Shown: in pieces, positions 48,215-61,200 of the stretch | How positions within the stretch are numbered: the first letter of the stretch is position 1 | Layout: every line of letters starts with the position of its first letter | Source: Daphnia pulex | Lineage: Eukaryota > Arthropoda > Branchiopoda > Diplostraca > Daphniidae | DNA: 64,000 nucleotides | Direction of reading: 5' to 3' | Assembly (NCBI RefSeq): GCF_021134715.1 | Contig: NC_060026.1 | Coordinates: 7,369,001-7,433,000, forward strand | Notes under the pieces: generated by a model | Database searches by the model: none | What the model saw: the letters and a program-made list of their open reading frames with translations, nothing else | Told to the model about the DNA's origin: nothing | Made by a program: the position numbers and the translations under genes

Positions 48215-50406
48215 CAAATTTTGATTTAGTAGTTTTTGGAGGATTCGAAGATAAATCTTAATCTCCAACAGAAGGAGTGGGGGAAACAAAAAAAAAGAAA
48301 GAAAAGAGCTCGAATATTTAAAAAAACAGTTTGAATATGTGGACAACCAACGAAAGGAAAGGAAAAACGAACCAATCAAATAAAAATGGCAATTGCACAA
48401 ATTCTCAATCCACTTTCCAGATTGTTGAGCACTGAAAAAATCACACAAGAAAAGAAAACTTTCCGCGAAAAGTTGTTGTTTCCAACTCGGCTCAAATCAG
48501 GAAAACCAACAAGAATGCAAAATACCTTCCTCACCTTCCATGATGCATCACGATCCAGTTCCGAAAATTATGCTTTTTCATATTACGGAACGTTCACATA
48601 ATACGTCACGCTTCGAGGGGGAAGGAAAAATATAAAGAGCTGCGTTAGCTCTATAGGAAATGTTAAAGTTCCAGATTTTTTAAATAAATAGAACCCTATC
48701 GAGTTTAAAATTAAAAATTGTTTATTTTTTTATTTTAGTCGTTTTCTCCCCTCATTTCCCCTGGTACAGAGTTGTCGTTGTTCGTTGTAAGTGTTAGAAG
48801 GGGGTTTGAAAGTAGTTGTGGGCTCCCTACTATAAAAAAAGAATAAGAAAAAGAAGTGTTTATATTGTACTTTTGTGCATTTGTGCATCCTAGTTTTTAG
48901 TCCTTACCAAAGCCTCAATTAGCCTGTGGTAAGTTGCAAGAGATCAGTGATAGGTGTTATAATATGCGCTTCCGTACGAGTTAGGCAGTGATCGTTTTGT
49001 TATGTTGGCTGTGGCTGATGCTTGTGCTGATGATGCTTTTGGTGATTGTGTGAAGAAATTGGGGCTGGTGTTGGGTTCTGGTATTGGGTTTACGGAGTGC
49101 AGCCCAAAAAACTGCATCAAAATACCTGGAACAAAATTGTTCGAGCTATTTCGAAAAATAAAGAAAAATTTGGGGCAGAGAACAATCAGTTTTGAAAATC
49201 ACTTAAAATGAAAATCAACTACTATAAAAAGCAACCGGTTTCGTATTTACAAAACATTCGTGTTGAATCTTTTAAACCACAAACACATTTTTTAGCAAAA
49301 TAATCCTTGTCTGTTTCTTCGGGAGTTGCCTGAGAATTGATTTTACCTCAGAGGTGGGCTAGTGTTCGTTCACCCTTAAAAGCAAATTTTTTATGGCTTC
49401 GACTACGATTTACCATTTGTAGAAACCTGCTTCCAATTTTCAATAACGGTTCTCAATCCTTGTTTCAAAAGTTTCATTTTCATTTTCAACGCAACCCCAA
49501 ATATTGTCTTCGATTACACCTTGTCTAGCTATGATTCCCAAAAGGATTGACGTGCAAATTTACCGGCGGTAGAGTGGCCGATGACCTGTTTTTGTTCTTA
49601 TGAAAAAGACAAAGACAAGTGTCCAAGACTCTTGTAAGGATTACGTAAATAATATGTGAAAGACAACTTGCCGTATGAGTATTGAAGTAAGACGATAACC
49701 AAAACTTTCAAGAAAAGTTTCCTGCGTTGAAATCGTTATAGATCCGCTGCACGTTGACTTCTGCAGAAAAAGATCATTTCTCTTCATTTGCTTTTAAAAA
49801 AGTATTAGAAGGTCTACGAATGAGAAACCAAGAGGAACAGGGCAACTTGGCTCTAGGTTAAATTCATTCCCTCGTGCTGGAAATGGAACGCTGGTGAGTG
49901 GCTAAGCTACTTTCTTCGATGTTGGGATCGGTATAAAATTCCTTAGCGCAAAAAGAATGGGTGGGGCGACTGGGTGGGGCGACTGCGGAACAACAACAAC
50001 ACCTTCATTCACAGAATTCATTCATAAATATTGACATTATTTTGAAAGCCTTTGCTGAATGGATTTGCTTTCAATTCAATTCATTTGTGTCAGTAATTAT
50101 TTTTTTTTGCTATTGCCTCTATAGTAATATATAGGCAGAACGTTTTGTCACCTATAGAAAAAAACAAATATCTGATGTCTCGGTTTATAACAACAATGAT
50201 ATACCAAAAAACTCTGCGCTAGTATTTTTGTATTTTATTTTTATTGGCGTGAATTTGGCAGGAAACTGAAATGAACCGAAGTGAAGAAACTGAACATGGG
50301 GATTTTTCCTTGGCTTGGCTATACTGTGCCTTCCACGGAGAGGTGAGGTGACAAAAAGAAAGCCTTTTTTGCAGACGCACTTGTTCTGCTCAATCATCCC
50401 CAGCAA
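48215..50406. other. Non-coding stretch or intron
   Basis: No supported exon. It would be an intron if the two Pro/Ser-rich minus-strand exons belong together. A short direct duplication (TGGGTGGGGCGAC twice) lies near 49955. Confidence 0.3.
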
Positions 50407-50653
50407 TTTTTGAATTACCTGCATTAGCTGGCAGTGGAAGCATAGAGGAGACGACGGAGGTAAAGAAGGTACTGGTGTCTGAGTAGGCGGTGCTGCTGGA
50501 GATGGAGTAGCTGCTCCAGGAGGCGGTGGAGCTTTCTTGTAAGCTAATTTTTCGTCCATTGTTGGAGGTTCAGTCGGAGGCATTGGCGGCGTAATGGCAC
50601 GGGTGGTTAGGGCATTGGCGCGGGCACGAGCGCCTTTGCCGATCTTTCTACTT
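50407..50653 (-). CDS. Possible internal exon, Pro-rich with Cys pair
   Basis: Minus-strand exon between an acceptor (AAAGTAG) at about 50654 and a donor GTAATT after CFHCQLMQ. It reads RKIGKGARARANAL, then PPMPPTEPPTMDEKLAYKK, then APPPPGAATPSPAAPP. Marked GC increase and biased composition suggest coding sequence. Family not recognised. Confidence 0.4.
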
Positions 50654-50655
50654 TA

Positions 50656-53180
50656 AAAAAATTATTAGAAAAAAGAATCAGTCAATCATTTTTTTGGGGG
50701 GGGGGGGGTGGAGGGGAAGCTTTTAAAAAGAGCAGTGGAGCACGTGCAATCGTCATAGAGCGAAGCCTTGCACAGCTACGAGTGTTCCCTTCTCTTGGCA
50801 ATTCCAATCCACAAATTTCAAAGCTGGCTAAATAAAACTAAGAAAAAAAATGGCAAAAACCAACAAAGCCAACAATTCGTCGTCTAGAATATTGTGTTGC
50901 AGTGGCAATACTCCAGTTCCAGAAACCAGCATCAGAATGCGTAAGACCGATCGAGTGTTGTGGGAGGTAATACCCGTTGGTGAAAAATTTGGAAGAATTT
51001 GAGACGTAACGTGTTTCTGAAATTGAAACATAAAAAGGATGAAAAATCAACTGAAAAGTGCCAATTGTAAATTAGATCACAGTTAACAGAAGACCGAGGT
51101 TTGTAAAAAAAATATCCATCTGCAAAATTACACTGACTAGCCTTACTTTGTTGCAGGAGCTGAAGTCGAAATTGGAAATATGCGAATAAAATAACATTTC
51201 TATTAATCGCACATAAAGAATAATGAAAATGGTATTTTTTAGAAAAATCGGGTGATACCGAAATAAAATGTTGAAAAATGCTTTTATTTGGACATTGTGA
51301 CAAAGCCAACGTTTTGATCATTACTAGAACCTTAGACATCAAAGTGTCCATTTAATGAAAGAACAAATCTTGATCCCACGTAAACCTTTTATGACTTCTG
51401 GATCTGGATTGGTGCAACATATCTGTTTTTCTTTAAAAACCGCACTTTACCTGATATGTCTTTCTATAGGAAAGTAATTGACACATTCTAATTTTTATTT
51501 TGAAAATAACCTTATTAACATCATTACTTTTTCCAAGTGTGTTTTCATGTAGCTCCATGACGATGCAACATAATAACTATTTTATTATTTGACAGCAACT
51601 CCTAATAATTCAGACTTGAAAATTTTATTATGAAAGCCAAATCCAAGAAAACTCATGCAATACAACAACGTCTTCTTAATGGCAAGTCTGGTCCTCACAC
51701 TGAAAATCACAAAGGCATACCTATACATTCAAAACGAGGGTCAACTTCCTATCCCTTCCATGAATACAATAAGAAGAATGTTATCGCCTGCTGAGCGCAA
51801 GTTCGGTTTCAACGATTTAGTATTTAAAACCGCGAAAAATTTTCTTTAAGGCTCGAGCACCCTCTCGAGCACACGAGGACAATTGTTCTTTGATAAAAAA
51901 AAAAGATTAAAAATGACCTTCTATATCAAAGGAACCATAAAACACCATGGCTTTGTCGATTTTGGAAAAGATTTGAATACAAAACTACGAAGGGGCTTGC
52001 TGACCATGTTTTACCATTCTTGTCCTGCCGTAAAAATGTTAATTAGTACAGCCTTTTGCATTCTTCGCTTCAAAGGTGCTGCATCAGGAAGTATCCTATT
52101 TGAATTTATCACCAAAACAATTTGATTCTCCATAAACACAATATAATTATTAAAGTAGTAGTCAGTGACGGAGCCCAACCAAAAAATTAGCATACGCTAT
52201 TTTTGGACTAGATGGACGAAGAAAGAGTGATCGTCTAAGACAAAAATTCTTTATTACCCCAGGATTAAAAAACAAAAATATATTTTTTTTTGCATCTATA
52301 AATGTGTTAGGAACCATTTTCTGACACTCAAATATATGCAGGTTTGTTCGATTTTTTGCCATGTAATATTAAAAAGTCACTTGTCCAAAGAGGCAGTTGA
52401 TTAAGTTACAAAATGTTTCCCTGTCTGTTTATAGTATGCTTGTATGGTTGTTCGATACAAATTTTTCAGCAATCTATAGTCCAGTCCTTAATATAAAGTG
52501 GTACTGTTGCGTACCATGCAGGAGCTGTTGCAGAGTATGCAGCAAGCGCATGACGTCCCCAAAGATGCTCTGGAAACGGCCCAACAGCCAACTAACCTGG
52601 GCACTCAGGCATCAATGTATTTTCTGGTGTGAACAAACTAAAAGACGTCAACAAGTCCGACAACCGCGCGGTAACAACCAGACATCTTCAACACCGCTGC
52701 GAAATTATTTTGAAAGCATCGACTCAACGATGTGATTTTCTTATGGTGGGGCAGAAAACAATCCCCGGTGCGGATGCCTTTGCCGCTGAGGTTGCAGGAA
52801 TGGTATCTGCCCAGGAGTTTCCCTTCCTTCGAGGGACTTTTGGCGTTTTGTTAATAGCCACAATCAAATATTTTGTTTGACCAGTAATAAAAAAACATTG
52901 TAAGTCGCTGTTGGAGGCGGAGCAGTTTCTGGCAGTTTTTTCCTTCTCACGCCCACCGGATTACTTTGCTGTCTCTTTTTTCTCCTGTATCAAATCTCAT
53001 ATCATCTTCTGCAAACGATAAGGTAACGTCTTTCTTCTGTCATTTGTCAGGGGAAAAATTGTGATTATTTATTTACAAAGAATTTTCATTTCCGTTGGAA
53101 CACTGATTGCGGGTGGTAGTAAAGTGATAGAATGGGAATGGGATGGACCATTTTACAGAAATTTTCCTTTTTTTAACATT
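50656..53180. other. Non-coding, with a poly-G run
   Basis: A run of 13 G occurs near 50696. A possible small coding remnant (LLQSMQQAHDVPKDALETAQ) lies near 52520. No gene can be supported. Confidence 0.35.
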
Positions 53181-53325
53181 GTAATTAAACAGGAAAAATA
53201 CACTAGAAAAAAAGTAAGCCGCTTCTTCTCAGGAAATTTCCCTTTTCTTTTCAAATTGTAATTACACGGGAAAAATACACAAGAAAAAAAGTAAGCCGCT
53301 TCTTCTCAGGAAACGGCTTGATATT
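53181..53325. repeat. 77-bp tandem duplication, about 1.9 copies
   Basis: Units start at 53181 and 53258 with GTAATTA. Both contain AGAAAAAAAGTAAGCCGCTT and CTTCTCAGGAAA. Few differences between units imply a recent duplication. Confidence 0.85.
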
Positions 53326-54040
53326 TGTGTTGCAACCACTTCGATTACTACATCTATAAGTGACATCAAAGAGTGGCAAGCATATATGTTCAGCTGCTTG
53401 ATCCACAACATATATAATACAAGGAAGGAAAACATTGGTCATTGATATTTTAAAATTACACAAACAGGCCAGAAAAATAGTAAAAGCTCAATTTCAGCAG
53501 GCAATTTCAAAACCTAACATGACAGCTGACATTTGATAATTTTTTTAAATTTTGTTAAAATTTTGATGTATTTAACGACTGTGACGAGCTTGGAATCAAA
53601 ATAGTAGAAAACTTTGTAGCGATAACTTCAAATGAAGCGTAATTCCAATTTCTTTTGCAATGTGTTGAAGAACATCGTAGAATGATTACCTCTTGAGCAA
53701 TCCGTTTTGCAGGGCAAATATGAGAATCACGGGTAATTGTAATACTTTAATGTCCAATTGTCCATGCGCCAACTTGCGTATAAACTGAATATGGTTTTAA
53801 ACAACACGATGAACAGTGGAACACTAAATAAACTAGTATTTTCTTACAATACTGTTGTATTTTTCATTACTAATTACTAGATTTTCCACTAGATTATTCA
53901 CTGCCAGCTAATTCTGAAATATATTTGCATATTTTGTTTGAAAAAACAAAACAAAACAAAAAACGCGCTAAATCTAATATTTCACGTAGTGGTGAATCAT
54001 TTCTAGGAAACAGCGACGACCCCACATTATCTTTGAAATG
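53326..54040. other. Non-coding stretch
   Basis: AT-rich, no gene or repeat recognised. Confidence 0.4.
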
Positions 54041-54310
54041 TACAGTCCCCTCACAAAGTTTGGAAACACGGCGAGTGTTTCCGCGCTTCTAACACGGCGG
54101 CTTACGGGCCAATGTGTCTCCCTTTTTTGCGATAACTCACGTTTGAGTTATCGCAAAGCAAATTTTAAAAAAATCTTCTTGGTTAGGAAAGAATTTTCTT
54201 TCACCATGATTTTTTTCAGATTTTAGTAAATTGAACTTTATCCCCAAAGTGCTAGACATAAAGTTTGGAAACATCGGCGCGCTCGCCATATGTTTCCAAG
54301 CTAAAGTGTA
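54041..54310. mobile_element. Tc1/mariner-like terminal sequence
   Basis: TA followed by CAGTCCCCTCACAAAGTTTG has the TA target and CAGT start typical of Tc1 elements. A second AAAGTTTGGAAACA occurs at 54260 and TGTTTCCAAG at 54290, resembling internal transposase-binding repeats. GCGATAACTCA/TGAGTTATCGC forms a hairpin at 54128-54154. No transposase and no clear distal end were found. Confidence 0.45.
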
Positions 54311-55460
54311 TGCTAGTTAAAAAATCATAAAAAATTGAAATTGATCAATTTTTACTTGAAACTTTTACCAACGGTAGACGACACAGTCGTCTACATTTGG
54401 ACAAAGTTTCAAATTTTTTTAACATCAGACATTAATAAGTTAAATTTCATAAGGATGTGTTTTCTTTTACGTGCCTAATCTCCGGTGTCACTTAATGTTG
54501 ATTATTCGATAGAACATGAAATAATTTTGCTGGTTTATCTGTCATTTTTGAGAAGGTAAAAGCTACGCGAATTGATGTCGTTCGTGAATAAATAAGGACT
54601 AACGTTTCTTGAATAGCATTTTATTCTGAATTTCTACGGGGATTGCATTGCACAGCAGAAGTTAGATGTACCCACAAAAAAGGTTATCATTTTTTCGCAA
54701 TTTGTTCAATAACTACAAATATGAAATCGCAGTGTAGACCCTGTATTATGGGTTGCAAAATGTAGTGCTGTAATTATTGATACTTTGTTATTTGGACATT
54801 TTATATTTGTATTTGATTAATATTCCCTCTTCTTCGAAATAATCTTGTGGATCAGTCTCACTTTTCTTTTTTGTTGCTGAACAGTTGCCATTAATTGCAA
54901 CTTAGCATATTCTAGACTATACCTTCGTCCAACGATTTTATTTCGCCTACTTTGATGTGTACGGTGGACCGTGCTCGCAAAATCTTCACTGGACTAGCCT
55001 TGTTCCTACTTTAAAAATGTGTGGTGTCCTACTTCACATGCCTAAAAAAAGCCGAGCAATCAAGAGTAATAAAACAATAAAAGCCATAAGCCAAACGAAA
55101 TCTTGACATTTCATTAACTTACACCTCTTTCGGTTTTCTACTAACAGCATTCCCAACGGTCCAACAAAAGACAAGATTGGATTACGACCACTTGATCGTC
55201 AAGATGGTCCGAAAACCAACAAGTCAACCACCAGATCGTAAATCCACATACCTGCAAAGTGTTTTGTTACCGAAAAATCGTAATCCAACAATGGATTACG
55301 ACCACTTGATATAGCCACGGGCAGGCTCAAGTCGAAAGTTTTTTTTTCTGTCAACGAAATTTTTCTCTCTCAAAATCTTCATGAAGAGCCCCTTGTCAAT
55401 CTACGAAGAATTAGCGACACCATCAATTTTTATGGTAGAGTACTGGACGTTCCAATATCA
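54311..55460. other. Non-coding, with one dispersed 19-bp direct repeat
   Basis: TGGATTACGACCACTTGAT occurs at 55178-55196 and 55292-55310. No gene recognised. Confidence 0.4.
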
Positions 55461-55679
55461 AAGATGATGATGACGGCATGTCTACTTTCCACTATCGGAA
55501 GGCTTTTGAAGAGAGCAAGAGGAGGCAAGAGGCCAGTTATTCTACAGAAGAGCAGAAAAGAAAGTTGTTGGTTGCGAATTTAAAAGAAATAAAAAAAGAA
55601 ACAGAAATTCACGGAGCTAGACTTGGAACAATTATCAATGGAAAGAAGACGACTTGAAACGCAGTTATCGCACATGTAG
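55461..55679 (+). pseudogene. Helical Lys/Glu-rich protein fragment with one frameshift
   Basis: DDDDGMSTFHYRKAFEESKR, then EEQKRKLLVANLKEIKKETE, then after a frame change LDLEQLSMERRRLETQLSHM to TAG at 55677. It looks like the C-terminal helix of a transposon-associated DNA-binding protein, but no domain is recognised. Confidence 0.35.
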
Positions 55680-55873
55680 ATTTTATTTCAGCCTTCTCAA
55701 GTCATCCCAAAACTAATCGAGTCACCTGTCTCAATTTATCCGTAATCATTTAAAATTAAAGTGGAAACACAGACCGTTTAACCTAGTTAAGTTCATGTTT
55801 TAAAAATGCAATTCAGAAATGGCTAGTCACTTAATTATTTTGTGATATTCTGCGCTAGCCAAAGTCAGGGAAT

Positions 55874-56290
55874 TCATTTTTTTAAGTCTGAAACTCTTGA
55901 AAAAGCGAAGCATGTTATGAGAGGACACCCTGCTAATACTTGGTCTATATGTTTAAAATGCTTCACTTCTCTAGAGTGGTTTAATATATGATTACGTCGT
56001 AAAGGTATTACTAACGCAAATTTCCCAATTACTGATTTCAATATTTCTTTAATAAAACGCTGGAAAGTAGCAGGAGCGTTTGTTAGACCGAATGGCATTC
56101 TATTAAATTAATAATATCCATCTTTTCTGTTGAGAAGGCTGTTTTAGGTTTGTCGTCTAGCTTCTTCGATTTCAATTTGCCAATACCCGCTTCCAGATCA
56201 GAAGATGTCGATTCTGAGAATGGGGTCCAGATTATCAAGCAAATTGATATTTCAAGTCTGGTAGTACAACTGCTTATTGGGGATCCATTA
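55874..56290 (-). mobile_element. Gypsy-type reverse transcriptase fragment
   Basis: Minus strand: SGYWQIEIEEA, DKPKTAFSTEK, then MPFGLTNAPATFQRF at 56098, the diagnostic Gypsy RT block. The YLDD box that should follow is degenerate (VIPLRRNHILNHS) and frames shift before the block. Inactive. Confidence 0.85.
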
Positions 56291-56649
56291 ATGACGAACT
56301 GGACGAATTTTTAGCATGGCTAAAGTAAGTTAGGTTAGACGAAACGACTGATGAATCTTGTTGTTTCTGAAGTTGTTCGGCAGCTTGAAACAGCGAATAT
56401 TGAATTGTATTTGAAATGAATTCAATTTACATAGTATTAGGGTAGTGGAACGTATCTGGATTAAAGAAGAGAGACGAAGAGAATTTCGGAGGAATTTTCA
56501 AAGAAGAGAATCGGATTTCTCTTCTAGAATCCTTCTTGCTGATCCATTAACGAAGAATTTTTAGCAATGACTGCCGGTCAGTTGTTCTTGTTGATTCCGG
56601 ATTTTTTTGGCTACTTCAAGAAAACCATCTGTTGCATCTGTAAATCAAT

Positions 56650-57608
56650 CGAATTTTGAATTGAAAAAAAAAAATTCGGGGAGGGTGACAATTTTCTTGT
56701 CCCATTGTGAATTATCCTCCTGCACCTGCGGCGCGAGATCCATTGGCGGAAATTGGTCTTCAATCGACCTTCTCCCCACACACTATTAGCCTTGTAGTGG
56801 GGGCTGTTTTCTTCGTAATGATGATATTGCCGAGAGTTTTTTGGTGTTAATTGGTTTGTGGCTGGCACGGATGCTTCAGTAGTGTGACTGTGGTAGCGAC
56901 AGCGGTCACAACCTTTAGCAGTAGCAGCCGCGTCCGGAGGACTGGGATCGTCAGGGGACTCGTCCTCATCAAGTGGACGACTGGTAGACGACTTTGTGTC
57001 ATCATAGTGACCCTACTTAAGAAAAAAATCAAAAATTTAAGCATTTTGTTTTTAAATTTAAAACAAAAAATTGGGAAGCCTTACCGTTGGAACGAGGAGG
57101 CCAATTCCAACGCTCTCTTAAGTAGAACTGCATTGGAGGCCAAAGTATGATCTTTCCGACACCGATAACCGCAACTCCAAATATTCCTTTGGCCATAAGA
57201 AGGGCTAAGTTTGCTATTTGGTGATAAAATTCTTTATCTGACTCTTGAGTGATAAAAGCCATTCCCAAAAAATTAAACATTAGATGAAATGGAAAGCTAT
57301 GCAAAGGCATGGAAATAAAAAAAATGGCATAGATGAAAAAATCGGACTGAACTTTTTTACCTTTTTGAACAAGAAATCACAAATGGCCGCCTGTGCATAA
57401 AAAAATCTGCTGAAAACTGGAAAACAGCACACGAGTTTTTTTTTCTTTTTCTTTTTTGGTTGTGTTTTGTTTGTTGCAAGGCATGAACAACAACGAAATA
57501 AAACAAGGGGTGGAAACTATGGCACAAGATCTTGGCTTCATAAAAACTTTTCTGTGAAAAATAACAAAATAATTTATGTACTGACACAGCCTGTTCTCTT
57601 TCTGACAT
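56650..57608 (-). CDS. Unrecognised multi-exon membrane-protein-like gene
   Basis: Minus-strand pieces: start MSEREQAVS at 57608 with donor GTACAT; next exon KSFYEAKILCHSFHPLFYFV to about 57362; then from about 57303 FPFHLMFNFLGMAFITQESD, a hydrophobic ALLMAKGIFGVAVIGVGK and WPPMQFYLRERWNWPPRSN; then from 57013 GHYDDTKSSTSRPLDEDESP, PDAAATAKGCDRCRYHSH and RQYHHYEENSPHYK. The last junction does not splice in phase with the obvious GTAAGG donor; a weaker GTTTTA donor 18-20 bases later would. Probably one membrane protein with an acidic tail, or a decayed one. Family unknown. Confidence 0.35.
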
Positions 57609-58328
57609 TATTCAATTAAAAAACAAGACATTCAAACTAAATATCGTAATCAATGGTAGATATGTTATCAATGTGCTAAAACCAAATCAATATCAATTGA
57701 ATCGAAGGCTTTGCCTCAACCCAATTGCAATGATTTCATTGCATCATTGTTGTCTTTCATTCAGGTGTTAAACGTTGTTCATATTTTTACGATTTGAATT
57801 TACAACAGTCCACCAAAACAGCAGAACACTTTGAATAAACCGATATAACTATGAAAACACCTCCAGCAGAGACTGCCGTCACAAAAGGGTAGGCCTACTG
57901 AAGAATGGACTAAATGTCTTTTTGTCCTTGTAAATGCTAATAACTTGCACAATGGATTTAATTTTGTCCAAAGATCTGCTGAATCATTTCAAGGTCAACT
58001 CTGTTTCCAACACTGACTACTGCTGACTGACGACGTAATGTCATTGATCCAGAAAACAAAGTCAACGAACTTATCCAAACTGATAAAGAATAAACTTCAT
58101 GAAAATAACTATTTGGATGAATATAACTATTGAAATCTGGATTCTTATCAGGTCAAGTGTTGAGAAAAATTGTGATCCATACTAGTAGTTGATCGTCTCG
58201 TCAGATCTTGGAAGTGGAATTTATCTTTTGTCGTTAACGATTTAATTGGCAAAAATCCAGACAAAATCGGTGTCCTCCTCCTTTGTTTTTAGCAAGGTGG
58301 ATGGGAGCGTTATGTGGGCGTTATCAAT
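57609..58328. other. Non-coding stretch
   Basis: No exon recognised. A TAGGCCTA palindrome lies at 57890. The 58250-58328 part may be Gypsy sequence. Confidence 0.35.
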
Positions 58329-58707
58329 TTAGTTTTTTTCTCTGTGTATCTCTAGACTTGTATCTTCTATTTTAATTGGGTCGGCTTCTTCATTTACTGA
58401 TATTTTTACACCTTTCAGCGTTACTCTAATTTTGTAAATTCCTCTTTCAATTGGAATTCTTTTCTTGTTTACAACGTATGAAAGTTTCCTAGCTATACCT
58501 TTAAATATAACGGAATTTGTAGTGATCAAGTCCATTCCTAATAAACAAGTTTCTGTTAGATTTGGTATCACGTAAAATTGTTTTTTGATTGTGTTTGTTT
58601 ACGAATCTACACTGATCGGTGTGACGCAGTAGTTCAATTTGACAGCACATGTTTTGTAGCGTAATTAAATCCCTTCTTGAACACATAGCTTGGTCGGTGG
58701 TCTTCAA
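58329..58707 (-). mobile_element. Gypsy-type aspartyl protease fragment
   Basis: Minus strand: YVIPNLTETCLLGMDLI matches the second half of a retropepsin (hydrophobic-P-N-L ... L-G-M-D). The catalytic D-T/S-G half is not recognisable upstream. It has the same orientation as the RT fragment at 55874-56290 and could be from the same element, with the middle disrupted. Confidence 0.6.
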
Positions 58708-59019
58708 GGTCTAACCAAGCCGGACAGGTGCATTGTTTTACCCCATTGCTTTGCCACTGGTCTGCCCGCACCAGAGCTGCCGTCAGGCCCAGTTTCCATA
58801 CAAAGATGTAAATGTTCTATTGTAAATTTTCCCCCAATTCTCCTCATGTACATATGTAAAAAGTCAAAGTTAGGTGCAATAAACTGGGTAATACTCGGCC
58901 TCCGAAACTCTGCCCAATAGAAATTTTAAAAAATTGTTTTTTCGGCAATTTTCATGAACAATATTCAATTCAATTTTTAGTCTAGAATTATCTTGTCGTA
59001 CAATTGCAGATTCTCGTAG

Positions 59020-60382
59020 GTTTAGGTGAGGGTCGAAAATAAATTTTCTACAGCACAGGAGTTTTTAAAGATGGACAAGTCCATCGAACATTTGTACCCC
59101 TCAACAGAAAACACATCGTCAAAAAGTCCATGGGTATATAACTATAATTTTGGTGTCCCTCAATTTTATAATAGATCTTGTTGTTGTGTATGCACAGGAT
59201 TTGTTTTTTGATGGACAGACATATCAAGGGTCCACTGGATTACTTTGTTCGTGGGAAAAGATTTAGCGCCAAACCTTCAAACAATAGTACTCATTAACCT
59301 AATTTAAAAAATCAGAAAATTGTGCTATTAAAAAAAAAATGTTGGAAATATCTTTTGTTTGCATTTCCTGTGCAGACGAGTTAAACGCATTCCTTCCAAG
59401 GTATGGAATCTTTCTAGCAGGAGAAAACAGATGATGTTAGTAAACAAATGAGTATTTCTACCGCCAAACATTTTATGTCTACATAAAATACCTAAGCACT
59501 ATGTTTCAGACGGGATTCTAAAACGCAATTGTTTAGCTATGGAACACTAGTTTCACTTGAAGACATTCTTGATGCTGAAAAATTCCTGCGTGAGCAGGTG
59601 CTCGATTACCCAATTAAACGGAAAAAAACTACCAAGAAGAGATGTTGGAAAAGTTTGCTATAACTCGTAAAAGCCATAGGAAGTTTATAGCTAAAGGCAA
59701 GGTCAAAGCAACTACAACATCAAACAAATATTCATTACTGTAATGAATGGACCTGTAAGTTTTTAGCCAAAAAGTGTTAGCAGTCTTGACAACATATCTA
59801 TATAATTGATCATTTTTCGTTTAGATTGAAGATGAGTTTAAGTTTTTGAGCAATTCTTCGCCCAAGACAATTGACAATTGCCCGGAAAATCGTGGAAAAA
59901 TGTTGAAGAACAAGTGTAGCTCGGGGGAAAGAAGTTACAAAAAAGCACGAGGGAAAGATTACTTTAGAAAAACTTGTCAAGGCAGAGGAAAATTAAGATT
60001 TATAAGAGTTTCTATTTTCATTCATAGTTTTGAAATTTATTTTTGAAATATCTACTTTCAGATACAAAGAAAGTCACGTCCCTTGAGTTCCAACTGTTGT
60101 TACACAACTTGCTACTCAATAATACAAGAAAAGAACAGAAAGTCTAGAACCCCGAAATCTGAATCGTGACCAGTGTTGTTTCATTTAACGATGTTAGTTT
60201 GCTAATATTTGCCATATTTATAAGTCGATATTTTGTTGAATTATATAGTATTTTTTTTTATTTCAGAGGGTAGTCTTGCCAGCAGTTGCAGCAGCTGAGG
60301 CAGAAAAGATGCTTCGTTCCAGTATTATAGATATTAACGGGCAATATGAGTTCACTCGTAAACGTTATTTAAATCTAAAGTG
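59020..60382 (+). pseudogene. Exon-like pieces of an unrecognised transposon-associated gene
   Basis: Several splice-bounded frames follow in order: TGVFKDGQVHRTFVPLNRKH (after TCTACAG, 59055), DLFFDGQTYQGSTGLL (after GCACAG, 59200), RDSKTQLFSYGTLVSLEDIL and DAEKFLREQVLDYPIKRKK (after TTTCAG, 59510), IEDEFKFLSNSSPKTIDNCP (59825) and RVVLPAVAAAEAEKMLRSSI to a stop at 60380. The D-G-x-x-Y-x-G-T/S-x-G-L pattern occurs in proteins scattered with DNA transposons. Consistent phases could not be established for all junctions. Confidence 0.3.
59404..59545 (+). repeat. Direct repeat, first copy
   Basis: The stretch with AACAGATGATGTTAGTAAAC, AAATGAGTATTTCTACCGCC and GGGATTCTAAAACGCAATTG is repeated, with about 15-20% differences and a small deletion, at 60545-60655. 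A local duplication that includes the start of an exon-like piece. Confidence 0.7.
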
Positions 60383-60544
60383 ATTTTGTTTTTACTGAAA
60401 GATAAGTAATGATAACCGTGATTTGCAGTAATGTTTTCTTATTACATAACGTTAGAACTATAGGACCTATAAAACATTTTAAGGGGCGTAATCGGACCTT
60501 AGATTGTGTAATATGAACCAAAATTAAAGGAATGAAATCACTCC

Positions 60545-60655
60545 AGAAAGAGACAACAGATGATTTTAGTAAACAAATGAGTTTATCTACCGCCAATTAT
60601 TTTATGTATATATACAATGGGATTCTATAACGAAATTGTTTAGCTATAGCTAAAC
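60545..60655 (+). repeat. Direct repeat, second copy
   Basis: Second copy of 59404-59545 (GATGATTTTAGTAAACAAAT, GGGATTCTATAACGAAATTG). It follows the last exon-like piece of the preceding remnant. Confidence 0.7.
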
Positions 60656-60759
60656 ACAAGTTTACTGCCAGTAAACATGTATTTCTTAGAGGAAGAAGAA
60701 GACGGTCTTTAGGAGGTTGGACCATCGGTTAAGAAATGGCAAATTCTTACGGAAAACTG

Positions 60760-61200
60760 GGTTGTGGAAGCAGGACGAGTACGAGAAATAAGAAGAGCGA
60801 GATACCAAGAAGAACTAGAAGAAAAGGAGAAGACAGGGAAGAAACCAAGAAAGAAGGGCAAGGAAGAAGAAGAGGAAGATTCCAAGGGGGCTGGAGCAAA
60901 AAGTGAGAGGACGAGGAAGAAGGAAGAGACAGCAAAAGGACAGAAGAAAGGAAATGAAAAAATAGGAGACGAAGGCCTAATGAAGAATGGATAGTGGAGG
61001 ATGGACGAGGATCAATACGAAAAAAGTGAGGAAGAGGAAGAGCTAGCAAAATGCGGGAAGAAACAAAAAGACGAGAACGTCAACCGAAGGCTTAATCGCC
61101 GGTTAGACGGGGAAGAAGACGAGGAAAAAACTAATAATAAGTCAATTTTTCTGGATTTTTTGTCAAACAATAGAAGCATTAGAAGTATTGATTGTAACTG
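60760..61200 (+). repeat. Purine-rich low-complexity tract
   Basis: About 440 bp of strongly A/G-biased plus strand giving Lys/Glu-rich frames on one strand and Leu/Ser/Pro-rich frames on the other. No domain or splice structure, so treated as low complexity rather than as a gene. Confidence 0.6.

Noticed and set aside
50932-51351. 139-codon minus-strand frame
   Set aside because: AT-rich, no splice context or recognisable motif; likely chance.
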